Positions 1 through 6,030 of a DNA stretch of 6,997 nucleotides are shown here, piece after piece. Origin of the DNA: Myxococcales bacterium (GTDB lineage: Bacteria > Myxococcota > Bradymonadia > UBA7976 > UBA1532); assembly GCA_020430675.1 (NCBI GenBank), contig JAGQJJ010000203.1, positions 1-6,997 of the forward strand. Reading direction: 5' to 3'. Position 1 is the stretch's first letter, and each line of letters begins with the position of its first letter. A program made the position numbers and the translations under genes. The notes beneath the pieces are model-generated. The model was not told where the DNA came from. It saw only the letters and a list, made by a program, of their open reading frames with translations, and searched no databases.

Positions 1-1
1 C

Positions 2-163
2 TGCCTCTTCCACGCGCCGCTTCCGGCCGAGACGCCGTCGTGGCCGGGGCTTTCGGCGGAGGCCCTCGCCCGCGCGGGCCTCTTCGCGTGGTCACGCTGC
101 GCGGCCGAGGCCGGCGCGGTCGCGGCCGCCGCGGTCGAGCGCCGGGATCAGCGCCCATGCTGA
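2..163 (+). CDS. C-terminal end of an unrecognised upstream protein (5' partial)
   Basis: The second forward frame is open from the window edge to a TGA at 161-163, giving 53 residues that start CLFHAPLPAETPSW and end VERRDQRPC. The composition, an alanine/glutamate-rich helical stretch after a proline-rich turn, looks like a genuine soluble C-terminus. The rival reading in frame 1 is an implausible run of Gly/Arg repeats. The stop sits inside the start region of the next gene (ATGCTGA, a 7-base overlap), the same coupling style as the downstream junctions, which supports this being a real gene of the same operon. I recognise no domain or motif in this tail, and its function cannot be given. 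If the locus has a scaffold-building or core biosynthetic enzyme, this is one candidate, but nothing in the visible residues shows that. Confidence 0.6.
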   Translation, partial: CLFHAPLPAETPSWPGLSAEALARAGLFAWSRCAAEAGAVAAAAVERRDQRPC

Positions 164-1770
164 ACTTGCTGATTCGAAGCGGGCAGCTCGTCACCGGCGG
201 CAGCCGGCTGGTCGCGGCTTCGGTCGCGTTCGATCTGATCGCGCTCGCGGCGCTCGACGTGGTCCAGCTCGTCTGCCTGCATCGCATCGTCGCGGATCCG
301 AGCGGCAGGCTCATTGCGCCGGTCGCGGGTCTGGTGATCACCGCGCTGGCGTCGGGCGCCTGGATGAAACACCTGTTCACCCGGGTGCAGGGCGCGTTCA
401 CCGCCTTTGCGGCCGACTACACCGACGACGTCCTGCACCGGCTCGCGTCGCTGAATCTGATGGTCTTCGAGCACCTCGACCGCACGCGGGTCGAGTCGAC
501 GCTGCGCACCGACCTGGAGCAGTTCCGGCGCTTCGCCTATGCCTTCATCGAGCTGCTGCGCGGCGCGCTGGTCGGCGCGCTCTACGTGGTCTACATGCTG
601 CTGCTCGCGCCCAAGGGCGCGCTGATCGTCTTCTTGTGGCTGGCCGCGCTGGTGAGCATCTCGGTCGGCTGGGCGGCGGCGTGGCGCCGGCACGCACGCA
701 CGCTCTATCAGTCCCGCGACGCTTTTGTGCGCCAGGCGCGGGCGGTGCTCGGCGGCGCCCGGGAGGTGGGGCTGCACCGGCCGCGCAGCGAAGCGCTGTG
801 GTCGGCGGTTGAAGGCTGCGGCCGCGAGCACCGGGCGGTCGAACGCGAGATCGACCGCCAGATCGCGCGGCATCGGGCTTGGATGAACATCAGCACCGTC
901 GGCCTGTTTGGCATCGTCGCTTTTGTCGTCCCCCTGTTGAGCACGCGAGGCGACCAGGTGGCCGCGGGGCTGATGGCCATCGCGCTGCTCTCGGTGCGCT
1001 ACGCGATGCTGCTCGCGCGGGGCATGAGCGGCGCGGTGAGCACGGTGCCGCTGCTCGAGCGCCTCGACCAGCTGCTCGCCGACCTGCCGATGCCCAACGC
1101 TCAAGCGAGCGCGATGGCCGACCCGCCGACCGAGGTCAGGACCATCGAGTTGCGGGGCGTGCGCATCCGCCATCCCGACCAGCCCGGTCGCCGGGGGTTC
1201 GAGCTGGGCCCGATCGACCTCGAAGTGCACGCCGGCCGCGCCCTGTTCATCATCGGCCCCAATGGCAGTGGCAAATCGACGCTGCTCAAGGGCTTGTGCG
1301 GGCTCTATCCGCTGATCGAGGGCGAGGCCCGGGTCGATGGCGTGCCGCTGAACCCCCAGAGCGCGGCCTGGCGCGCGTTGTTTTCGGTCGCCTTCGCCGA
1401 TCCGGTCGTGCATCGACGGCTGTATGGTCTCGACCCCAAGCCGGCCGAGGTCGAGGCGCTGTTGGCTCAGCTCGGCCTGACCGACAAGGTTCACCTCCGC
1501 GACGGTGCGTTCGACACCATCGACCTGTCGACCGGGCAGCGCAAACGCCTGAGCCTGGTGCTCTGCCTGTTGCAGAACCGCCCGGTTCTGTTGCTCGACG
1601 AATGGGCCGCCGATCAGGATCCCGTCTTCCGAGCCCGCTTCTACGAGGTGCTGCTGCCGGCCCTGAAAGCCGCTGGCAAGGCGCTGGTGGTCATCTCGCA
1701 CGATGACGCCTTCTTCGAGCGCGCGGACGACACGCTGCGGCTCGACGGTGGCCGTCGGGTCGAGCGATGA
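157..1770 (+). CDS. Cyclic-peptide-type (SyrD/PvdE-like) ABC exporter half-transporter, first of a pair
   Basis: A 537-residue inner-membrane ABC exporter subunit with fused membrane and ATPase domains. Hydrophobic segments lie near residues 20-43, 52-70, 135-152, 154-175, 245-263 and 267-290, a six-helix exporter pattern. The ATPase domain starts near 328. It has Walker A GPNGSGKST (367-375), an LSTGQ signature (457-461), Walker B VLLLDE (477-482, catalytic Glu482) and a switch His515 in ISHDD. The block LSTGQRKRLSL followed by DEWAADQDP is the hallmark of the cyclic peptide transporter family, and the length fits. The usual A-loop aromatic seems replaced (RIRHP near 336-340), and the Q-loop glutamine is absent (FSVAFAD), as is common in this family. 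ATG 157 is preferred: an in-frame GTG at 40 would add a low-complexity Gly/Arg tail and overlap the upstream gene by over 100 bases. The transported substrate is unknown. The gene overlaps the next one by ATGA, suggesting a heterodimer. Confidence 0.9.
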   Translation: MLNLLIRSGQLVTGGSRLVAASVAFDLIALAALDVVQLVCLHRIVADPSGRLIAPVAGLVITALASGAWMKHLFTRVQGAFTAFAADYTDDVLHRLASLNLMVFEHLDRTRVESTLRTDLEQFRRFAYAFIELLRGALVGALYVVYMLLLAPKGALIVFLWLAALVSISVGWAAAWRRHARTLYQSRDAFVRQARAVLGGAREVGLHRPRSEALWSAVEGCGREHRAVEREIDRQIARHRAWMNISTVGLFGIVAFVVPLLSTRGDQVAAGLMAIALLSVRYAMLLARGMSGAVSTVPLLERLDQLLADLPMPNAQASAMADPPTEVRTIELRGVRIRHPDQPGRRGFELGPIDLEVHAGRALFIIGPNGSGKSTLLKGLCGLYPLIEGEARVDGVPLNPQSAAWRALFSVAFADPVVHRRLYGLDPKPAEVEALLAQLGLTDKVHLRDGAFDTIDLSTGQRKRLSLVLCLLQNRPVLLLDEWAADQDPVFRARFYEVLLPALKAAGKALVVISHDDAFFERADDTLRLDGGRRVER

Positions 1771-3362
1771 GCTTCTTGCGCTGGCTCTTTGCCTTGCGCG
1801 CGGCGCGCGTCGCCAGCGCCGCGTGCGCGGCATCGGGCATGATCAAGAGTCTGGCCCTGCCCCTGGCGATCTGGGTGGTCAACAATCGACCCGAGGGTTG
1901 GCTCTTTGCTGCGCTCGCGGTCGGGTATGCGGGTCTGGCGGTCACTGCCTACCTGACCGACATCCGTTCGTCCGACGCTCTCGCTGCCGTGCTCGGCGAC
2001 GTGATTCATACGCTGCGCCTGTCGATCGTCGACCGTGTCCGCCGGGCCGAGTTGCGCGTGGTCGAGCAGAACCAAGGCACGCTGGCCCTGATGACCCGCG
2101 ACCTCGAAGACCTGCGCGCCGTCTCAGGGTTGATGCAGGGCTATCTGCGCGCCGCGTTCGAGATTCTCGGCTATCTGCTCTATGCATTCTCGGTCGCCGG
2201 TTTGGGCACGCTGGCGCTCATCGCCGGCCTCGGCTGGCTCTTCTGGGGCATGCTGAACAATGCGCGGGCACAGCGGTTGGCGCTGAGCGACTACGGCGCT
2301 CGGGAAGAGGCGGTCGGCCGCGGCCTCAACGACCTCTGGACCGGCATGCCGCGCTTTCTGCTCGACCGGCCGGCGATGCGCGCGGTGCGCGACGAGGTGC
2401 GTTTGCGGCGCCATCAACTCGACGAGACCCTCGCGGCGCACGACCGGGCGGAGAGTGTCAGCGCGGCCTTCAACATGGCCCAGCCGCTCATCATGTGCGG
2501 CTTGTTGACCCTGCTGGTGACCGGCCCGTTCGGGCTGTCGGGCACCGCGGCTTTTGCTTTTGTCAGCATCATCTTCATGACCCGCGGGCCGAGCTTCGCG
2601 CTCCTTGGTATGGGACGCATCGTGCTGGCCGAGCGCGCCCTGGAGCGGCTTTGCGCCCTGGAGCGCACCCTGGCCACGGCCGAGATCGGCCTGCCCGGGG
2701 CGCAGGCGGGGCTTGTCGACCGCCTCGAACTGCGCAAGGTCGTCTTCCGCTTCGAAGACGGCTTTGCGGTCGGGCCCATCGGCCTGACCTTTCGCCCCGG
2801 TGAGCTGGTGTTTGTCGTCGGGCACAACGGCAGCGGCAAGACGACCCTCATGAAGATCATGTCGGGCCTGTACCCCGCGTCGCACGGCAAGATCTACCTC
2901 AACGGCAAGTCGGTCAGCCGGGCGGCGCTGCGCGCACATTTCACGGTGACCTTCGCCGACGCCTGGCTCTTCGAGCGGCCGTACGGGCTGGACGCGACCC
3001 CTGAGCAGATCGCGGCGGCGCTGGCCGAGGTCGGGCTCGGGGGCGTCGTCGACCTGTGCGACGGGGCGTTCGAGCCCCTCGAGCTGTCGACCGGTCAGCA
3101 GCGGCGGCTGGCGCTGGCGGTGGCGTTGCTGGAGCGCCGCCCGATCGCGATCTTCGACGAGTGGGATGCGCATCAAGACCCCGAGACCAAGCGCTGGTAC
3201 TTCGAGACGCTGCTGCCCCGCCTCGCGCGCGAGGGTCGAGTGGTGATCGCCGTCTGCCACGACGCCCGCTATTTTGCGGCGGCGGACCGAGTCATCGAGA
3301 TGAAATCGGGCCAGGTACTGACCGACAGTGTGGCCTCTTCATCGGCCGAGGTGCACGAATGA
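1767..3362 (+). CDS. Cyclic-peptide-type (SyrD/PvdE-like) ABC exporter half-transporter, second of a pair
   Basis: A 531-residue paralogue of the preceding exporter, with the same order of domains. Hydrophobic stretches near residues 15-38, 45-63, 128-145, 147-162, 238-254 and 257-273 form the membrane part. The ATPase part starts near 316. It contains Walker A GHNGSGKTT (352-360), LSTGQ (440-444), Walker B IAIFDE (460-465, Glu465) and His498 in AVCHDARYF. The DEWDAHQDP block after Walker B again marks the SyrD/PvdE-type family. Unlike its partner it keeps aromatic residues at the likely A-loop (VVFRFED, near 325-331). Both proteins share a YGLD motif and DGAF before the signature, consistent with an old duplication. 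All catalytic motifs are present, so neither subunit looks dead. ATG 1767 overlaps the upstream stop by 4 bases and the stop overlaps the GNAT start by 4 bases. The two subunits are therefore probably made together and could form a heterodimer (inference), though two separate homodimers are possible. Confidence 0.9.
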   Translation: MSFLRWLFALRAARVASAACAASGMIKSLALPLAIWVVNNRPEGWLFAALAVGYAGLAVTAYLTDIRSSDALAAVLGDVIHTLRLSIVDRVRRAELRVVEQNQGTLALMTRDLEDLRAVSGLMQGYLRAAFEILGYLLYAFSVAGLGTLALIAGLGWLFWGMLNNARAQRLALSDYGAREEAVGRGLNDLWTGMPRFLLDRPAMRAVRDEVRLRRHQLDETLAAHDRAESVSAAFNMAQPLIMCGLLTLLVTGPFGLSGTAAFAFVSIIFMTRGPSFALLGMGRIVLAERALERLCALERTLATAEIGLPGAQAGLVDRLELRKVVFRFEDGFAVGPIGLTFRPGELVFVVGHNGSGKTTLMKIMSGLYPASHGKIYLNGKSVSRAALRAHFTVTFADAWLFERPYGLDATPEQIAAALAEVGLGGVVDLCDGAFEPLELSTGQQRRLALAVALLERRPIAIFDEWDAHQDPETKRWYFETLLPRLAREGRVVIAVCHDARYFAAADRVIEMKSGQVLTDSVASSSAEVHE

Positions 3363-4210
3363 CCTTCACCTTCCGCCGCGCCGAACCGGCCGATCGGCCG
3401 GCCCTCTGGTCGATCTGCGACAAGATCTGGCGCGGGCAGGATCCGCTGAAGGCGGAGCTCGACGCTTGGCTCACCGCGCCCGATCGGCTGATGCTCGCCG
3501 TCGAATTTGAGGGGCGGATCGTCGGCTGCCTCGGCGGTCGCTGGCTGACGCCCACCGAGGGGTGGATGGGCAGTCTGCGCAAGGATCCCGACGTGCCGGT
3601 GGGCGGGGTCGCGCGGGCGTCAACGATCGAGCTGATGCGGCGCATGCAGGCCATCCAGCCCGTGCGCCAGTTTCGGGGGTCGACCTCGACCGACCAGCGC
3701 GTGCAGATGCACGTGCTGCCCACGCTCGGCTTCCAGCTCATCGAGCGGCGCACGCTGTGGCTGCGCGCGCCGACGGGCGCGATGCCCCGCCGATCCGCGC
3801 CGGTGACCGCTGGCGATTGGGCCGCCTGGCAGGCGGGGCTCGCCGACCGCCACCTCCCGCCGTGGCTCAACCTGGAGTGGACGGTCTACGATGCCGCCCC
3901 CGAGACGCTGCGCCGGCACTTCATCGACCGCGGCGGCTGGCTCCGCCTGGGCGCGCCCGGTGCGCCCGCGGCCCAGGCGCTGGTCTGGCGCGATCCGCGC
4001 TATCACACGGTGAGCTGGCTCGACGCGACGGATGATGAGGCCCGGGCCCGACTGCTCGGGCACCTCGAAGCCGAGGCCGGCCAGGCGGGGGTGCCGGTGG
4101 CCTTTTTTGTCGATGGCGAGGCCGACGGGTTCGCCGCCGAGCTGGAGGAGCGCGGCTACGCGATGTGGCCCGCGGAATTTCTGCTCTACGAAGCCGCGCC
4201 GCCGGGTTGA
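3359..4210 (+). CDS. GNAT-fold N-acetyltransferase, double-length
   Basis: A 283-residue soluble protein. The N-terminal half (about 3-137) reads as a GNAT domain: FRRAEPADRPALWSIC at the start, a strand LMLAVEFEGRIVGCLGG (44-60), then KDPDVPVGGVARAST (75-89). That last segment aligns with the acetyl-CoA-binding HPxxRGxGxG loop of the family, keeping G83 and A85 but with Pro80 at the usual Arg/Gln position. A closing LGFQLIERRTLWLR (123-136) follows. Residues about 147-283 look like a second, degenerate GNAT-like half ending in LEERGYAMWPAEFLLYE. The single-domain family is usually about 150 residues, so a tandem fold is likely. It would transfer an acyl group, typically acetyl, from CoA to an amine. 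The acceptor is unknown; a pathway intermediate, or self-protection by acetylation, fits the exporter context. ATG 3359 overlaps the exporter stop by 4 bases and has GAGG 7 bases upstream. Family call fairly sure, activity uncertain. Confidence 0.72.
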   Translation: MTFTFRRAEPADRPALWSICDKIWRGQDPLKAELDAWLTAPDRLMLAVEFEGRIVGCLGGRWLTPTEGWMGSLRKDPDVPVGGVARASTIELMRRMQAIQPVRQFRGSTSTDQRVQMHVLPTLGFQLIERRTLWLRAPTGAMPRRSAPVTAGDWAAWQAGLADRHLPPWLNLEWTVYDAAPETLRRHFIDRGGWLRLGAPGAPAAQALVWRDPRYHTVSWLDATDDEARARLLGHLEAEAGQAGVPVAFFVDGEADGFAAELEERGYAMWPAEFLLYEAAPPG

Positions 4211-4224
4211 CAGCAGTGCGCTGT
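4210..4224 (+). repeat. Small inverted repeat at the GNAT stop codon
   Basis: ACAGC (4210-4214) and GCTGT (4220-4224) are perfect inverted arms around a 5-base loop, starting on the last base of the GNAT stop. The stem is short and no T-run follows, so it is not a convincing intrinsic terminator. It may be chance, a weak RNA hairpin or a protein-binding dyad. Confidence 0.2.
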
Positions 4225-4241
4225 GAGATCCGCGCGACCGA

Positions 4242-4270
4242 TTGACAATGGGGCGGGAGTGGCTTACCGA
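4242..4270 (+). promoter_or_regulatory. Possible sigma70-type promoter in the only intergenic gap
   Basis: The 87-base gap at 4211-4297 is the only non-coding stretch between otherwise overlapping genes. It contains a perfect -35 hexamer TTGACA at 4242-4247, followed after 17 bases by TACCGA (4265-4270), a poor match to TATAAT with only the leading TA conserved. Another TTGACA spans the GNAT stop at 4207-4212, but no -10-like element follows it. The position, about 28 bases before the glycosyltransferase start, would suit a promoter for the sugar genes. Only the -35 is convincing, so this is tentative. Confidence 0.3.
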
Positions 4271-4286
4271 AGCGGCTCTACTCTCC

Positions 4287-4293
4287 GGGGGGA
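4287..4293 (+). promoter_or_regulatory. Ribosome-binding site that decides the glycosyltransferase start
   Basis: GGGGGGA lies 4 bases before ATG 4298 and is the only purine-rich Shine-Dalgarno-like run in the gap. It favours ATG 4298 over the in-frame GTG at 4223, which has no such site and would place unconserved residues ahead of the typical glycosyltransferase first strand. Confidence 0.5.
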
Positions 4294-4297
4294 CTTG

Positions 4298-5074
4298 ATG
4301 TCGGTGACCGTGCTGACCGTGACGCGGCGGCGGCCGAGCTGGCTGCTGCGCTGTCTGGACTCGGTGCGGCAGCAGACCGGCGTCGAGGCCGAGCACCTCG
4401 TGCTGATCGACGACTGCGACGAGACCGACCGCGCTCTGGCGGGCATCGAGCACCCGCGGCTGACCTGGTACCTGCGCCGCCGCCGCCCCGGCGAGGCATC
4501 GGGACCGGCGCATCTGGCGCGCCTGCGCAACCTGATGATCCGCATGGCCACCACCGAGTGGGTGGCGTTCCTCGACGACGATAATGTCTTCGCCAGGACG
4601 CACCTCGGCAGCCTGCTGGAATGCGCCCGCGAGACCGGCGCGGCGGCGGTGCACGGCTGGATGCGCATATTCGACGCGGACGGCCAGCCCTATACCCGCA
4701 CGCGCTGGCCCTGGTGCCGCGATGACGCCGAGGCCGAAGCCAAGTATCGCGCGATGGCCGCGAAGGGCGTGGTCACCCCGGGCGACAACATCGTGCGCGA
4801 CGCGGTCGGCAACTACCCCGCGCGCTGCGTCGATACCAGCGCATGGCTGCTGAGGCGCTCGGCGCTGGGCGAGGCGCCGATGGATCCGGTGTTCACGCGC
4901 GCCGAGTACGAGGCCAACAAGGCGGAAGATGATCATCTGCACGCCTACATCGTAGGCGCGGGCCTGAAAGTGGCCTGCTCCGAGCAGGCGACGCTGCGCT
5001 ATGCGCTCGGCGGGTACTCCAATGACCACGACGGCCGCAGCGCGCGCGCCGAGCGCTGGCAGTGGGTCGACTGA
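4298..5074 (+). CDS. Family 2 (GT-A fold) glycosyltransferase, soluble
   Basis: A 258-residue cytoplasmic enzyme expected to transfer a sugar from a nucleotide-sugar donor to an acceptor. It opens with the family-2 first strand VTVLTVTRRRPSWLLRCLDSV (3-23), continues with LVLIDDCDETDRAL (34-47), and has the DxD-type metal/nucleotide motif FLDDDN at 91-96 after TTEWVA. A later AEDDHLHAYIV (209-219) suits the acidic catalytic-base region. The end RYALGGYSNDHDGR is hydrophilic. No membrane helix or signal peptide is seen, which argues against a processive polysaccharide synthase and suits a single-transfer tailoring enzyme. ATG 4298 is chosen over GTG 4223 because of the ribosome-binding site and the conserved N-terminus. 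The stop overlaps the next start by one base (TGATG), linking it to the UDP-xylose synthase. A pentose donor is therefore plausible but inferred. The acceptor is unknown. Confidence 0.82.
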   Translation: MSVTVLTVTRRRPSWLLRCLDSVRQQTGVEAEHLVLIDDCDETDRALAGIEHPRLTWYLRRRRPGEASGPAHLARLRNLMIRMATTEWVAFLDDDNVFARTHLGSLLECARETGAAAVHGWMRIFDADGQPYTRTRWPWCRDDAEAEAKYRAMAAKGVVTPGDNIVRDAVGNYPARCVDTSAWLLRRSALGEAPMDPVFTRAEYEANKAEDDHLHAYIVGAGLKVACSEQATLRYALGGYSNDHDGRSARAERWQWVD

Positions 5075-6030
5075 TGCGCCGCGTGCTCGTCACCGGCGGG
5101 GCCGGCTTCATCGGCAGTCACCTCTGCCGGGCGCTGCTCGCGCGGGGCGACGCGGTCGTCTGCGTCGACGATCTGTCGACCGGGCGGCCGCAGAACATCG
5201 CCGATCTGCGCGGATGCGATGGCTTCACGTTCGTCCGGCATGACGTCACGCGCCCGTACGGCTTTGAAGTCGACGCGGTGTTCAACCTCGCCTGCCCGGC
5301 CTCGCCCCGCGATTACCAGCGCGACCCGGTGCGCACGCTCGACACCTGCTATCTCGGCACGCGCAACGCGCTTGAGCTGGCTCGATCGCGGGGCATTCGC
5401 CTGCTGCAGACGTCGACCAGCGAGGTCTACGGCGATCCGGACGTGCACCCTCAACCCGAGCATTACCGGGGCAACGTCGACCCGACCGGGCCGCGCGCCT
5501 GCTACGACGAAGGCAAGCGGGTCGCCGAGTCGCTGTGCCGGGCCTACGCCGATCGCGATGGCGTGCAGGTGCGCATCGCCCGCATCTTCAACACCTATGG
5601 CCCGGACATGCGCGTCGACGACGGGCGGGTGGTGCCGGCTTTTCTGGCCCAGCTCATCGCCCGCCGGCCGCTGACCCTCTTCGGCGATGGCCAGCAGACG
5701 CGCAGCTTCTGTTATGTCTCGGACCTGGTGCGCGGCCTGCTCGCCCTGCTCGAATGCAACACGGCCAACGCCGAGCCGGTCAACCTGGGCAACCCCGAAG
5801 AGATGACCATCGCCGAGCTGGCCCAGGTGGTGAGCCGCCTCGGTGGCCGGCCCCTGGCGATCGAGCATCGCGCCCTGCCGGCGCAGGATCCGCGCAGGCG
5901 ACGGCCTGACATCACGCGGGCCCGCGCGCTGCTCGGCTGGGCGCCCGAGGTCGAGCTGCGCGACGGGCTGGCGCGCACGCTCGCGGCGATGTCGGCGCGG
6001 GCCGACCTGGCGTGCCAGGCCGGGGCGTGA
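5074..6030 (+). CDS. UDP-glucuronate decarboxylase (UDP-xylose synthase)
   Basis: A 318-residue cytosolic member of the extended short-chain dehydrogenase/reductase family. It decarboxylates UDP-glucuronate to UDP-xylose using bound NAD+. The Rossmann motif GGAGFIG is at 8-14, and DDLSTGRPQNI (32-42) recalls the family's D(N)xxTGxxxNI. The decarboxylase-specific blocks are all visible: HDVTRP (56-61), NLACPASPRDYQRDPVRTLD (71-90), TSTSEVYGDP (113-122), GPRACYDEGKRVAE (139-152, with the YxxxK pair Tyr144/Lys148), ARIFNTYGP (169-177), and GDGQQTRSFCYVSDLVRGL (204-222). These separate it from plain epimerases and dehydratases. It has no N-terminal membrane anchor and matches usual bacterial length. 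ATG 5074 overlaps the glycosyltransferase stop by one base; a GTG at 5062 would add four residues. UDP-glucuronate supply must come from a UDP-glucose dehydrogenase not seen here. The next gene may use its product. Confidence 0.93.
   Translation: MRRVLVTGGAGFIGSHLCRALLARGDAVVCVDDLSTGRPQNIADLRGCDGFTFVRHDVTRPYGFEVDAVFNLACPASPRDYQRDPVRTLDTCYLGTRNALELARSRGIRLLQTSTSEVYGDPDVHPQPEHYRGNVDPTGPRACYDEGKRVAESLCRAYADRDGVQVRIARIFNTYGPDMRVDDGRVVPAFLAQLIARRPLTLFGDGQQTRSFCYVSDLVRGLLALLECNTANAEPVNLGNPEEMTIAELAQVVSRLGGRPLAIEHRALPAQDPRRRRPDITRARALLGWAPEVELRDGLARTLAAMSARADLACQAGA

Noticed and set aside
40..156. N-terminal extension of the first exporter from GTG 40
   Set aside because: It would add 39 residues of Gly/Arg-rich low complexity, unlike the family, and overlap the more natural-looking end of the upstream gene. 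ATG 157 begins right before the first membrane segment.
148..1833. Long open frame on the minus strand opposite the first exporter (561 residues)
   Set aside because: It is Arg/Gln/Ala-rich with no recognisable motif and lies wholly opposite a gene with full ABC motifs. Such shadows are common where third positions are nearly all G or C.
2124..3260. Minus-strand open frame opposite the second exporter
   Set aside because: Same codon-bias shadow: no motifs, composition unlike a real protein.
4210..4224. Rho-independent terminator after the GNAT gene
   Set aside because: The stem is only 5 bp and no T-run follows, so I list it only as a weak inverted repeat.
4223..4297. Earlier GTG start for the glycosyltransferase
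   Set aside because: No ribosome-binding site is seen there and the 25 extra residues are not typical of the family. ATG 4298 has GGGGGGA just upstream.
4211..4297. A hidden RiPP precursor peptide in the intergenic gap
   Set aside because: The gap is only 87 bases and the sole start found, GTG 4223, runs in frame into the glycosyltransferase. No leader/core pattern is visible.
3620..5029. Minus-strand open frame of 469 residues across the GNAT-glycosyltransferase gap
   Set aside because: It spans two well-supported genes and the gap, has no family motif, and shows the usual shadow composition.
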